From assembly GCA_900546325.1 (NCBI GenBank), contig URCR01000009.1, positions 10,206 through 74,205 on the forward strand: 64,000 nt of DNA, in the 5' to 3' direction. The DNA is from an uncultured Lachnospiraceae bacterium (lineage in GTDB: Bacteria > Bacillota > Clostridia > Lachnospirales > Lachnospiraceae). Positions 8,866-17,715 of the stretch are shown piece after piece; position 1 is the stretch's first letter; every line of letters begins with the position of its first letter. Made by a program: the position numbers and the translations under genes. The notes below the pieces were generated by a model that did no database searches, was not told the origin of the DNA, and saw nothing but the letters and a program-made list of their open reading frames with translations.

Positions 8866-8912
8866 ACGTCCTGCCAAAAGGTAATCACCGATGGGCAGGA
8901 CGTATTTTTTCT
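8866..8912 (+). terminator. Intrinsic terminator after the binding-protein gene
   Basis: ACGTCCTGCC (8866-8875) pairs with GGCAGGACGT (8894-8903), 10 bp. The loop holds a small GGT/ACC hairpin, and ATTTTTTCTTTT follows. Confidence 0.85.
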
Positions 8913-8959
8913 TTTGGTAAAAAATCCGACACACTTTTCCCGGTACAGATACACTGCTT

Positions 8960-10480
8960 TTACCGCTCTCTGCACTCTCTCGGCGTCATCCCGGTAAAGT
9001 GCTTAAATGCTTTGCTGAAAGATCTGGGATTGTCATATCCGACCATACCGCATATCTCGATGATCTTATACTCTGAATCTCTCAGAAGTTCCTGTGCCTT
9101 CTGCATACGCACCTCCGTCAGATATTCCACAAAATTTTCTCCTGTTTTTTCTTTAAACAGACGGCTCAGATAGTTCGGATGCATGTAAAACTGCTCCGCA
9201 AGCATATTCAGGCTGATATTTTCACTGTAATGCTGCCTGATGAAACTCTGTATCTCAGAGATGACACCGCCTCCCACATTCTGATGATCTGCCTGTCCGA
9301 TACATTCCATGATCCACTCCAGATAAGATGCCATATAGCGGAGGACTTCTTTCCCTCCCGAGCAGAGCAGCAGCTGTCTGAGCGCCTCGTTTAACCGGTC
9401 ATGCAGACTGATCTCCTCCATTCCGATCTCCTTTAAATACCCATTGACCTCTATGACGATCCGGATACATACCGTCTGCAGTTTCAGCACATCCATCTGC
9501 TTTTCCTTCTCAAGCTCTGCCAACATCTGTTCCATCCAGTTTGCTGCGTCGCTGCGCTCTTCCGGTGTATGTAATTTTTGTAAAAAGGACGTGATCAGCT
9601 TCGGCACTTCCACCGCCTCCTCCACGTAGAGCGTCTCAATATTTTTATAAAAGATAATCTTCTTATTCATATCTGCCAGAAGATATCTCATCGCACTCTC
9701 CGTCTCTTTCCAGGCTTCCGAAAGTCCGCCAATCCCCTTCTTTTCCTTGCTGACTGCAAGCGCCCAGTGTTTTTCCTCACTGCATACCTGCTCAGACACT
9801 GACACAAAGTAATTCAGTTGTTCTTTCGTCTGGAACGGAATCACCGCAAAAAGCGACCGGTTCCCGCTGTCCAGCACAATTGCCTGCGTGATCACTGCCT
9901 GGATTCGCTCCTTCATCAACCCTTTCTGCGCCTGGATCTTATCCGGATCCGCCTCCCGCTCTGTCATAAAAATCGACACACCATACCAGTTATCCAGCTT
10001 GGGAAGTCCATATTTTTCTATGTCAGCGCTGGCATATCCTCTCGCGATCGACAACAGCAGCCCTTCCATCTGCCTTGTATGTCCAAGACGTTCCTCAACA
10101 AGTTTATTCAGCTTTGTCCGCATCCGGTCCAGAAACTGTTCCACTTCCCGCAGATTTACCGGCTTCGTCAGATATTCCACTGCACCGTAACGCATGGCTT
10201 CCTTTGCATAGTCGAAATCACTGTATCCGCTTAAGATAACGCACTGCGTATCAAACTTCTGCTCTCGGATCTCTCTTAATAGATCAATCCCGGACTTCTC
10301 CGGCATCCGGATATCCGTAAATACAACATCGATATGCATTTTTCTGAGGATCAAAAGAGCTTCCTCTACACTTGTGGCAATCCCTGCCACCTCAAATCCA
10401 TGTTCCTTCCACTTCACAAACTGTGCCATTCCGCGGCACACAATCTCTTCATCATCTACGATCAGAACCTGATAGATCAT
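8960..10480 (-). CDS. YesN-type response regulator with AraC DNA-binding domain
   Basis: 506 aa. The receiver domain (residues 1-120) has the acidic pair DD9-10, the phosphoacceptor Asp56 in VVFTDIRMP and Lys106 in YLTKPV. A ~270-residue linker follows, and the last ~100 residues are an AraC/HTH_18 domain (SLNMLAEQFYMHPNYLSRLF; FSKAFKHFTGMTPRECRER). It probably activates the sugar transporter genes when phosphorylated by the kinase encoded just upstream. Its start lies 29 bp inside the kinase gene, so translation is coupled, and AGGAG lies about 8 bp before the ATG. Confidence 0.93.
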   Translation of the reverse strand: MIYQVLIVDDEEIVCRGMAQFVKWKEHGFEVAGIATSVEEALLILRKMHIDVVFTDIRMPEKSGIDLLREIREQKFDTQCVILSGYSDFDYAKEAMRYGAVEYLTKPVNLREVEQFLDRMRTKLNKLVEERLGHTRQMEGLLLSIARGYASADIEKYGLPKLDNWYGVSIFMTEREADPDKIQAQKGLMKERIQAVITQAIVLDSGNRSLFAVIPFQTKEQLNYFVSVSEQVCSEEKHWALAVSKEKKGIGGLSEAWKETESAMRYLLADMNKKIIFYKNIETLYVEEAVEVPKLITSFLQKLHTPEERSDAANWMEQMLAELEKEKQMDVLKLQTVCIRIVIEVNGYLKEIGMEEISLHDRLNEALRQLLLCSGGKEVLRYMASYLEWIMECIGQADHQNVGGGVISEIQSFIRQHYSENISLNMLAEQFYMHPNYLSRLFKEKTGENFVEYLTEVRMQKAQELLRDSEYKIIEICGMVGYDNPRSFSKAFKHFTGMTPRECRER

Positions 10481-12413
10481 CTTCCTTCTCCTCTCCGGAC
10501 AGATTTTTCATATTTTCAGAATATTTTCGGATCGGAAGGATGATCTTCACCTCTGTTCCCTCTCCCTGCCTGCTGGCAATCCGGATTCCATACGCTTCTC
10601 CATAGAAAAGGCGAATCCTCTGATTGACATTTGCCATTCCGATATTTTTGCCAGACTGAATCTCCTCATCAATCTGCTTCTGCAAGTATTTCTGTTCTTC
10701 CTCTGTCATTCCTTTTCCATTATCTTTCACTACAATTTTTAATTTTTCTTCCCATTCTGACACAGCAATTTCAATCCGACATCCCTTTGCCGCATCATTA
10801 AATCCGTGCACAACTGCATTTTCCATGATCGGTTGGAGCATAAACTGGGGAATATAGCAGTCTCTTATGTCCGGTTCTGTACGGACCTTCAGCTCGATTT
10901 TATCCTGATGACGGAAATTGATCACCTCCAGGTATACATTCGCATGTTCCAGTCCCTCTGACAGCGGGATCGTATTTCCTCCCGTGCGCATTCCCATCCG
11001 GCAGAGCTGGCTGAACTGCTCGATCATCCTCGTCACCCTGCTCTCTCCGTTTGCCTCGTACATCGCCTCCCAGCGGATAATATCAAGTGTGTTATACAGA
11101 AAATGTGGATTGATCTGCATCAGCATTGCGTCTAACTGTGCATTCTTCCAGCTAAGCTGAAGCTTCTGCCGCCTGATCTCCGATAAATATACCTGTTCGA
11201 TCAGCTGATTGGTCCTGTCTGCCATATCATTAAACCGCTCCCCAAGCACAGTGATTTCATCATTTCCACTGATTGGATAACGCACGGTCCACTTTCCCTT
11301 GCCCGCCTTATCCATCACTTTGATCAGCTGGCGGATCGGATCGGAAATACTGCAGGTGACATAGTAAGAAACAGCAAAACACGCAAGCACAACGCAGATC
11401 AGCACAAAAATACAGACATTTCTTGTCTGATAAGTCCCTTCAAGGAGCATGTCCATATTTCCCAGATAAACGACTGACATATCCGTCCCCGGTATGTTTT
11501 CATAGGCAAACAGAACATCTCTTCCCTCGATCGTTTTTCTCACGGAATCTTTCTGCTTCTCTTTCATATTCTCAAAAATCGCTTTATCTTTCGGAAAAGA
11601 CGGCGCATAGATACTCGGTTCAAACCCCTGAACAACACTGTCCTTTCCGGTGAGAAACATATTTTCTTCCGGTCCTCCGTCATACCCGTCCGCTGCCGTT
11701 GCAAAAGCCTTTATATCAATATTCATAAAAAGTACACCGAGAAATTCTCTCGTGTACGGCTCATAGACAGCAACTCCGAGCGTCACAATGTTTCCAAAAC
11801 CATAGACACTCTGCTCATTTTCATAAAAAGTCTCACTTTGTGCTGCATCCTCAAACCAGACCGGATATCCATTCTTCTCCTGCGGCTCCCGGTAGTACGC
11901 TTTATCATAAAATTCTGTCAGATTTCTTATCGTTCCTCCTCTGCGGTATCCATTTTCCTCCATCATGTGATACTGGCGCCCGGGTGTCACAAACTGCACA
12001 TTTTTAATGTATTTCCTCTGGCGGCTCATTGTATACAGTTTCTCCTCAACCAGGGCGATATTTTCTTCTTTTCCCTTCTCACCTTTCGCATCTGCAGCTG
12101 CATTTTCCACAGCAGCCTGAAGGATTCTCGCATCATCATAAAATTGAAGTGCGATATCCTCATACTCCCTCATAATTTCTTCCATTTTCAAACAGATATT
12201 CTGCACCTGCATCGCTGCATTCTGCTTCAGGTTCCAGATAATCTCTTTGGAATATTTGTCAAAGCTGAAAAAAGTAATAAACGCCGCCGCACCAAGCAGT
12301 AATACGAGAAACGAAAGATTCAGCCGCTTAAAAATGCTCCCCGTTCTCAGGATCTTCTTGATGAATTCATTCCATTTCAGACAGATTTTCTTCCACTGTT
12401 TCATGCACTGCAT
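10452..12413 (-). CDS. YesM-type sensor histidine kinase
   Basis: 653 aa. A transmembrane helix at about 32-50, an extracytoplasmic dCache-like sensor to ~330, a second helix at ~333-352, then HAMP (353-405), the His_kinase domain with QINPHFLYNTLD (phospho-His437) and a C-terminal HATPase (ENAVVHGF, DNGKGM, IGMANV). It senses an extracellular signal, probably sugar or binding protein, and phosphorylates the downstream YesN-type regulator. An in-frame ATG three codons in (12404) is an alternative start, because GAGAGG lies only 2 bp from the first ATG. The flavodoxin stop is 7 bp upstream, so read-through from that gene is possible. Confidence 0.92.
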   Translation of the reverse strand: MQCMKQWKKICLKWNEFIKKILRTGSIFKRLNLSFLVLLLGAAAFITFFSFDKYSKEIIWNLKQNAAMQVQNICLKMEEIMREYEDIALQFYDDARILQAAVENAAADAKGEKGKEENIALVEEKLYTMSRQRKYIKNVQFVTPGRQYHMMEENGYRRGGTIRNLTEFYDKAYYREPQEKNGYPVWFEDAAQSETFYENEQSVYGFGNIVTLGVAVYEPYTREFLGVLFMNIDIKAFATAADGYDGGPEENMFLTGKDSVVQGFEPSIYAPSFPKDKAIFENMKEKQKDSVRKTIEGRDVLFAYENIPGTDMSVVYLGNMDMLLEGTYQTRNVCIFVLICVVLACFAVSYYVTCSISDPIRQLIKVMDKAGKGKWTVRYPISGNDEITVLGERFNDMADRTNQLIEQVYLSEIRRQKLQLSWKNAQLDAMLMQINPHFLYNTLDIIRWEAMYEANGESRVTRMIEQFSQLCRMGMRTGGNTIPLSEGLEHANVYLEVINFRHQDKIELKVRTEPDIRDCYIPQFMLQPIMENAVVHGFNDAAKGCRIEIAVSEWEEKLKIVVKDNGKGMTEEEQKYLQKQIDEEIQSGKNIGMANVNQRIRLFYGEAYGIRIASRQGEGTEVKIILPIRKYSENMKNLSGEEKEDDLSGSDRR

Positions 12414-12420
12414 ATCCTCT

Positions 12421-12933
12421 CTATTGATCGGCCCACCGGATAATCTGCTCCTGTTCCTCTTTTACTGAAGAACCGTGGATTGGAAGTCCTTCTTTGATCT
12501 TTGCCCCGGTTGCAAGCCTTCTGATGTCCTCCTCACTTCTCCCCATCTTACTTCCTTCATTTGTGCAAAATGGATAAACCGTCTTTCCTGTAAAATCATT
12601 GTTCTCTAAAAAAGTCCAGACTGGCATCGGCATTGTTCCACACCAGTTTGGATAGCCGACATATATCGTATCATAATCAGAAACTGATTTTTCTTTCTTA
12701 AGCTTCGGCCTCGCATCTTCAGACAGTTCCTTTTTGGAAACTTCCACACACGTTCTATACGCAAATGGATATCCTGTTTCCGACTCAATTTCAAATAAAT
12801 CTGCATTCTTATGTGCCGCAATGATCTCCGCTGCGATCTCTGTATTTCCTTTGTCCAGATTTACAATGCTTCCGTTTGAATAATTCTCTCCTTTATGTGA
12901 AAAATATGCGACCAGTATTTTGTGTTCTCTCAT
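12421..12933 (-). CDS. Flavodoxin-family protein
   Basis: 170 aa FMN-binding flavodoxin-like domain. KILVAYFSHKGENYSNGSIV supplies the phosphate-binding loop. VGYPNWCGTMPMPVWTFLE is the second FMN loop, typical of the flavodoxin_4 family, and CTNEGSKMGRSEEDI is the C-terminal part. It is likely a cytosolic redox carrier or quinone-type reductase; its partner is not encoded nearby. GGAAG precedes the ATG. It may share a transcript with the kinase gene 7 bp downstream, though no functional link to sugar sensing is known. Confidence 0.85.
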   Translation of the reverse strand: MREHKILVAYFSHKGENYSNGSIVNLDKGNTEIAAEIIAAHKNADLFEIESETGYPFAYRTCVEVSKKELSEDARPKLKKEKSVSDYDTIYVGYPNWCGTMPMPVWTFLENNDFTGKTVYPFCTNEGSKMGRSEEDIRRLATGAKIKEGLPIHGSSVKEEQEQIIRWADQ

Positions 12934-13061
12934 CTTTTATACTTCCTTTCCTAGTGTTGTATCAAGTTCACTTTTCTTTTCTATTTTACTACGAAACAAC
13001 AGGTGGGAGTCAATAGAGAAAGTAAAATTTATGAAATTTCCGTGAATCTGCCTCTAATGTC

Positions 13062-13089
13062 TTGTTTCTTTTTCATAAATTGTTATAAT
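13062..13089 (+). promoter_or_regulatory. Promoter of the GntR-family regulator
   Basis: TTGTTT (13062-13067), a 16-bp spacer and TATAAT (13084-13089), about 43 bp before the start codon. The remaining 198-bp gap back to the flavodoxin shows nothing else clear. Confidence 0.7.
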
Positions 13090-13131
13090 GAAAGAATAGT
13101 CTTTACTTTTTGAAAAAAGGAGGAGCCCCCT

Positions 13132-13854
13132 ATGAAAACAACTATAACCTGGAAAACTATTGTTGATACTTTGATTCAGGAATTTGAACATGATGGATAT
13201 AAAAAAGGAGAAAAGATGCCAAGCGAAAGTAAGATGGCATCCCGCTTTGATACTACCCGCGCAGAAGTCCGTCAGGCATATCTGCACTTGCAGGAAGCCG
13301 GTTACATTTATTCTCAGCAGGGATATGGAAGCTTTTTCTCCGGCAAGAAGGAGAAGATCCGTCTGGTCTTAAATGACAGCCAGAATTTCACTGAGAAGAT
13401 GGACACCCTCGGAATCCACTACCGCACAGAGAATGTCGGTTTTGAACTGATCAAGGACAATATGATCGTCTCTGAGATGTTTGAGCTTTCTGAGGAAGAA
13501 GCAGATTTTCATGATATCTATAAACTGACCCTGTTGCGCTTTGTGGACGATGAACCTGTGGCGATCCGTGTCAGCTATCTCCCGGATTACGCATTTCCCG
13601 ACTTGTCACAGCACGGTTCCTCCATCACTTCACTCCGGGATTATATGCACGAGTGTGGGTATAATGATTTCACCGATGAGAATTATGAATTTTCCGTCTC
13701 TGCACTGGACAAAAAAGAGCGTGCCCTCTTTGATATCAAAGGATTTGCCTCCTGCCTCGTCATGAGTTCTAAATGCGTGGATCAGGCAACCGGGCGCGTA
13801 CTGGAAGTTGCGCGGACAATCTACCGGAGCGATAAATTTGTGTTTACTTTATAG
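13132..13854 (+). CDS. GntR/HutC-type transcriptional regulator with UTRA domain
   Basis: 240 aa. The N-terminal winged helix (residues ~5-70; GEKMPSESKMASRFDTTRAEVRQAYLHL) is the GntR DNA-binding domain. Residues ~90-235 form a UTRA effector domain with PVAIRVSYLP and the C-terminal LEVARTIYRSDKFVF pattern, which binds small sugar phosphates or similar ligands. AAAGGAGG lies 7-8 bp before the ATG. It is monocistronic with its own promoter and terminator. The controlled operon is not obvious; regulators of this class usually act on an adjacent transport or catabolic operon, and none is adjacent here. Confidence 0.88.
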   Translation: MKTTITWKTIVDTLIQEFEHDGYKKGEKMPSESKMASRFDTTRAEVRQAYLHLQEAGYIYSQQGYGSFFSGKKEKIRLVLNDSQNFTEKMDTLGIHYRTENVGFELIKDNMIVSEMFELSEEEADFHDIYKLTLLRFVDDEPVAIRVSYLPDYAFPDLSQHGSSITSLRDYMHECGYNDFTDENYEFSVSALDKKERALFDIKGFASCLVMSSKCVDQATGRVLEVARTIYRSDKFVFTL

Positions 13855-13909
13855 AAGAGCCGCTAAAAAGGAACCTCCAATAGATACATATGTTTTTCTA
13901 CATACAAAG

Positions 13910-13955
13910 GGTGCGCCTGACAAACCAAACGGATTTGACAGGCGCACCTGATATT
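13910..13955. terminator. Intrinsic terminator between convergent genes
   Basis: GGTGCGCCTG (13910-13919) pairs with CAGGCGCACC (13939-13948), 10 bp, followed by a short ATATTTT tail. It serves the GntR gene and perhaps the minus-strand membrane protein gene. Confidence 0.75.
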
Positions 13956-13977
13956 TTCCCACAATACCTCAGGCCTC

Positions 13978-14325
13978 CTACGAAGCATGAAACCCTCCAA
14001 GCAGAAGACTCTTGGAGAACATCTGCAGAAAGAAAAACAGGAGAAAGACCCCCAATGAGACTCCATAGAAAATCAAGCTGCCTGCTGACATTGTTGTCTT
14101 TCTCTTCCAGCAGCGGTATTTATTCCATAAAATATCAATCACAAGTGACAGAAACCATACAATAAACATCGGTGTAAGTACATCTCTTGTGAGAAAATCT
14201 GCTACACTTCCATTATTTTTCATCGTAAATGCTGTCAATGCCACTGTTACAAGCGGAAGCAGCAGCAAGAATACTGCTTTTATCACCCTTTCTGTCCTTT
14301 GTGTTTTCTTCCTCTCTTTTTCCAT
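13978..14325 (-). CDS. Small hypothetical membrane protein
   Basis: 115 aa with three hydrophobic helices (about 15-34, 50-65 and 82-105) and a very basic N-terminus (MEKERKKTQRTER). No family is recognised. AAAGGAG lies about 8 bp before the ATG. It follows a larger membrane protein by 61 bp on the same strand, and the two probably form a small operon. A role in the membrane is all that can be said. Confidence 0.6.
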   Translation of the reverse strand: MEKERKKTQRTERVIKAVFLLLLPLVTVALTAFTMKNNGSVADFLTRDVLTPMFIVWFLSLVIDILWNKYRCWKRKTTMSAGSLIFYGVSLGVFLLFFFLQMFSKSLLLGGFHAS

Positions 14326-14386
14326 TCCCTGCCACTCCTTTCTGAACGATCCTCTGACTGTTTTGACTTCTTGCTTTCTTACATTC

Positions 14387-15115
14387 TTACCAAACTATTT
14401 GAGGAAACTCCATGCATTCCTTCGGCACTGCCAACAATAGCACCGCAAATATTGCCAGTAATACGGCTCCATATATCCCGAATCTTCTCCGCTCATACCG
14501 GAACCGCTGTCCTTCCTCATATCCGGAATACCAGAATAGAATCACAGCCATCACCCCTGCCCCCTGAAAAATTACCATCAGGTCACCGAAGCACCTTAAC
14601 GTAAATGCAAGCAGAACAGCAGCGGCAATCCCCATGAAAATCAAGATTTTCTTTCTCCGTGATATTTCTTTCTTCGGATGGTGTGTCACAACCTTCTCTC
14701 TGACCTGCCCTGCAAAAAAGCCGAAAAAATATCCGATCCACAGCAGTAGCCAAAAATAGAATGTGATACTTCTATGAAACGCATTTGCCGTTTCCACACT
14801 AAGAAACTTTGTCATATCCAGAAACAGTGTCTCCAGAAAAGTGGCGCATGCCAGCCAGAATCCCGATAACAGCCATCGTTTTGCCTCCGTCAGCCGGACC
14901 TCAAGCCGGCTGCATTTCCTTCTGTCAAATGCATTTCTGCTTATCTGAATACATAAATACAAGAAATAGACTCCCGATACAAGGAGCGGTGTCAGATACA
15001 GCAAACGGACACTGTACACCGTCCATGCCAGCAGTCTATCCGTAAAAAACATTCCGATTCCGACAAGCAGCAGCCAGGCCCACATCTCCCTTTCTTCTTT
15101 TTCCTGATTCTGCAT
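14387..15115 (-). CDS. Hypothetical polytopic membrane protein
   Basis: 242 aa with about seven hydrophobic segments, including LLLVGIGMFFTDRLLAW, YLTPLLVSGVYFLYLC, FYFWLLLWIGYFFGFFAGQV, and a C-terminal pair after KKILIFMGIAAAVLLAF. No conserved family motif is recognised. AGGAAGG precedes the first ATG; an alternative start is MWAWLL at 15085, also with GGGAG upstream. It is transcribed with the 115-aa membrane protein. Cytoplasmic loops rich in Arg and Lys suggest an inside-facing loop around residues 60-75. Confidence 0.6.
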   Translation of the reverse strand: MQNQEKEEREMWAWLLLVGIGMFFTDRLLAWTVYSVRLLYLTPLLVSGVYFLYLCIQISRNAFDRRKCSRLEVRLTEAKRWLLSGFWLACATFLETLFLDMTKFLSVETANAFHRSITFYFWLLLWIGYFFGFFAGQVREKVVTHHPKKEISRRKKILIFMGIAAAVLLAFTLRCFGDLMVIFQGAGVMAVILFWYSGYEEGQRFRYERRRFGIYGAVLLAIFAVLLLAVPKECMEFPQIVW

Positions 15116-15231
15116 CGTATCCTTCCTCTCTTTTCTAAAATATATGATTTCTATATTTTACATCTGTCATTTTCTTTTATCATAGCAGAAAAAAGAGGAA
15201 AATTCATTCCTTTTCAAAATTTTTTTACTTG

Positions 15232-16533
15232 TTAGCAGCTTTTAAATGCTTCATCCAAAGCCCGGATCAGATCTTCTGCCTTTTCAATTCCGATTGACAG
15301 GCGAATGGTATTCTCTTTGATTCCTTGTTCTGTCAGTTCTTCTTTGGTCGACTGGCTGTGCGTCGTCGTTGCCGGATGGATCACAAGGGATTTTACATCT
15401 GCCACATTTGCAAGCAGGGAAAAGATTGGCAGATGGTCGATAAACCTTTGGGCAGTTTTCTGATCTCCTTTGATCTCAAATGTGAAAATGGAACCGCCGC
15501 CTGCAGGCAGATATTTTCTGTACAATTCATGTCCCGGCTCTGACTCCAGAGAAGGATGGTGGACCGCCTCCACTTGTGGATGCTTTTTCAGATACTCCAC
15601 AATCTGTAATGTGTTGCTTACATGGCGCTCCACCCGCAAAGACAGTGTTTCCAGTCCTTGCAGAAACAAAAACGCATGAAATGGAGAAAGTGTCGCACCT
15701 GTATCGCGCAGAAGAATCGCCCGGATATAGGTTGCAAATGCCGCTGCTCCTGCTGCTTTTGCAAAGGAAATTCCATGGTAGCTTTCATTTTTTTCGGTAA
15801 TCCACGGATATTTTCCGGATGCTTCCCAGTCAAATCTTCCTCCGTCTATGATCACTCCACCCACTGCGGTTCCATGTCCGCCGATAAATTTGGTTGCCGA
15901 ATGTACGACAATATCTGCCCCATATTCGATCGGACGAATCAGATATGGCGTGGCAAATGTAGAATCCACTACAAGCGGAATCTGATGCCTGTGGGCAATC
16001 TCTGCAATTTTTTCGATATCTGCCAGATTGGAATTCGGGTTTCCAAGTGTCTCTACAAAAATTGCTTTTGTATTCTCCTGAATGGCCTCTTCGATCGCTT
16101 CTTCTTTGTCCTGATCAACAAATGTCGCTGTAATTCCACTTGTAAGGGGCAATGTATGTTTCAGCAAATTGTAGGTTCCTCCGTAAATGGTTTTGGCAGC
16201 TACAATATGTTCCCCTGCCTTTGCGAGCGCCTGAAAGGTATAGGAAACTGCCGCCGCACCGGACGCAACTGCAAGCGCTGCCACCCCACCTTCCAGTGCC
16301 GCAATGCGCCGTTCAAAAACATCCTGTGTCGGATTTGTCAGCCTTCCATAAATGTTGCCTGCATCTTTCAGACCAAAGCGGTCTGCGGCATGCTGTGCAT
16401 CGTGGAATACATAGGATGCTGTCGCATAAATCGGAACTGCTCTCGCATCCGTAGCCGGATCTGCCTTTTCTTGTCCGATGTGAAGCTGTTTTGTCTCAAA
16501 TGCCCAGTTTTCTGAATTTCTTATATCTGCCAT
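15232..16533 (-). CDS. metY: O-acetylhomoserine sulfhydrylase (homocysteine synthase)
   Basis: 433 aa PLP enzyme of the Cys/Met metabolism family. It makes L-homocysteine from O-acetyl-L-homoserine and sulfide. The N-terminal ENWAFETKQLHIGQE is typical of MetY. NIYGRLTNPTQDVFERRIAALEGG is the phosphate-site segment, given here as a known motif region around residues 60-83. VHSATKFIGGHG carries the PLP lysine (Lys215), and VKSLVIHPATTTHSQ is the C-terminal signature. Length matches MetY (~430 aa) rather than cystathionine gamma-synthase (~380). GAGGAGG lies about 8 bp before the start. No SAM riboswitch or T-box is visible in the 130-bp upstream gap, so regulation is probably by a protein. Confidence 0.93.
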   Translation of the reverse strand: MADIRNSENWAFETKQLHIGQEKADPATDARAVPIYATASYVFHDAQHAADRFGLKDAGNIYGRLTNPTQDVFERRIAALEGGVAALAVASGAAAVSYTFQALAKAGEHIVAAKTIYGGTYNLLKHTLPLTSGITATFVDQDKEEAIEEAIQENTKAIFVETLGNPNSNLADIEKIAEIAHRHQIPLVVDSTFATPYLIRPIEYGADIVVHSATKFIGGHGTAVGGVIIDGGRFDWEASGKYPWITEKNESYHGISFAKAAGAAAFATYIRAILLRDTGATLSPFHAFLFLQGLETLSLRVERHVSNTLQIVEYLKKHPQVEAVHHPSLESEPGHELYRKYLPAGGGSIFTFEIKGDQKTAQRFIDHLPIFSLLANVADVKSLVIHPATTTHSQSTKEELTEQGIKENTIRLSIGIEKAEDLIRALDEAFKSC

Positions 16534-16585
16534 GTCAAAATCCTCCTCTGCGTATGATTGATTTCCTGTTTCTTTTGGTAAAAAC

Positions 16586-16614
16586 AGAATAACACGGTCC
16601 CTTTTTCCTGTCTA
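16586..16614 (-). promoter_or_regulatory. Promoter of metY
   Basis: On the minus strand TAGACA (16609-16614), a 17-bp spacer and TATTCT (16586-16591), giving a leader of about 45 nt before the metY start codon. Confidence 0.6.
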
Positions 16615-16620
16615 ATACGC

Positions 16621-16665
16621 AAAAAACATATCCAGATATAGTTTTAAGCTATATCTGGATATGTT
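16621..16665 (-). terminator. Intrinsic terminator of the LysR gene
   Basis: A 17-bp perfect inverted repeat (16625-16641 with 16649-16665, loop TTTTAAG) is followed on the minus strand by TTTTTT. The stem overlaps the LysR stop codon and protects metY from read-through. Confidence 0.85.
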
Positions 16666-17554
16666 ATACCCGCTCTCTTTCCGAAAAAAGTCTTATAAAA
16701 TGTTTCAGATGCTTTTCCTTTAGATTTTTGTGATAAGCTATTCCATACTCGATTGCTTTCTGTTCCTCAACAAACGGTAATACCACAACCCCTTCTGTAT
16801 GTGCAGGAATATAAATCTCCGGCAACACGGCTATGCCATAATTGCACTTTGCCAAAAGAATCGCTGACTGGTCGTTTTCACACAAAAAATGAAAATGCTG
16901 TTGAGCATGAAGCGTAATAAATTCCTGCAATTTGTTTCCATATTGAAATGGAATAAATCGTGGATGCAACGCGATCAAAGGCTGTTCATAGATTTTGTCA
17001 AAACTTATATTTTTTTCAGTGGCAAATATGGAATTTTCAGAAACTATGGCATAACTTTTGATCATCTTTACTTTTTTGAAAATACAGTCACGGATTTCAG
17101 CAATCATTTCTTTTGTTCCGATCAAAATATCTAACTGTCCATTGTCAAATAAAGACTTAAGTGAAAAGTAATCTTGGATGATCACTTGTGGAAATACATC
17201 CGGAAGCAGTTCTTTTAAGCTCCTTAACGGCTGTTCTAACGTATCAATTTCTACCTGGCTGGAACACCCGATCCGAAGTACCGCAAGATTCTGACTTGCT
17301 AATTTTTTTACCTTTTTTTCTGCCATAGCCATTTTCTGAAGAATATCTTTTGCTTCTCCATAAAACAGAGCTCCTGTCTCTGTCAGCTTTACCATCTTTG
17401 ATGTTCGGATAAATAGTGTCGTATTCAATTCTTCTTCCAGATTTTTTATGTGATGTGTAACCGCAGGCGTTGAAATATATAACTCCTCGGCAGCTTTTGT
17501 AAAATTCAGCTTTTCTGCAACTCGCACAAAGCACTCTAACTGTTGTGTATTCAT
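16664..17554 (-). CDS. LysR-family regulator divergent from the ABC exporter
   Basis: 296 aa. The N-terminal LysR winged helix (residues 1-60; LNFTKAAEELYISTPAVTHHIKNLEEELNTTLF) is followed by a two-lobe substrate-binding domain starting near residue 90 (VLRIGCSSQVEID). AGGGAG precedes the ATG. It is divergent from a two-gene ABC exporter across a 161-bp interval that contains two dyads, so it very probably controls the exporter and itself. The inducer is unknown; an exported drug or metabolite would fit. Confidence 0.9.
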   Translation of the reverse strand: MNTQQLECFVRVAEKLNFTKAAEELYISTPAVTHHIKNLEEELNTTLFIRTSKMVKLTETGALFYGEAKDILQKMAMAEKKVKKLASQNLAVLRIGCSSQVEIDTLEQPLRSLKELLPDVFPQVIIQDYFSLKSLFDNGQLDILIGTKEMIAEIRDCIFKKVKMIKSYAIVSENSIFATEKNISFDKIYEQPLIALHPRFIPFQYGNKLQEFITLHAQQHFHFLCENDQSAILLAKCNYGIAVLPEIYIPAHTEGVVVLPFVEEQKAIEYGIAYHKNLKEKHLKHFIRLFSERERV

Positions 17555-17580
17555 CGAAGTTCACTCCCTTATCCGTTATT

Positions 17581-17633
17581 ATATCCATCTTTCGGATATG
17601 TTTCAACATTAACTTTTATTTAACGATGTTAAT
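17581..17633. promoter_or_regulatory. Dyads in the LysR / ABC exporter intergenic region
   Basis: ATATCC-N7-GGATAT (17581-17599) and ATTAAC-N14-GTTAAT (17608-17633) lie between the divergent genes. The positions suit LysR-type binding sites. No conserved contact is proven. Confidence 0.45.
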
Positions 17634-17715
17634 TTATATTGAATTCTCATTTCCGTGTTGTAATGCTACAATCCTTCTGTAAGAAGATCATATATCAACA
17701 GAAAGGAATGAAAAA

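Noticed and set aside
15622..16515. 297-codon plus-strand frame opposite metY
   Set aside because: It is a Cys-rich shadow of metY with no ribosome site; metY matches its family throughout.
16534..16663. SAM riboswitch or T-box before metY
   Set aside because: The interval is only ~130 bp, holds a plain promoter plus the LysR terminator, and shows no S-box or T-box motifs.
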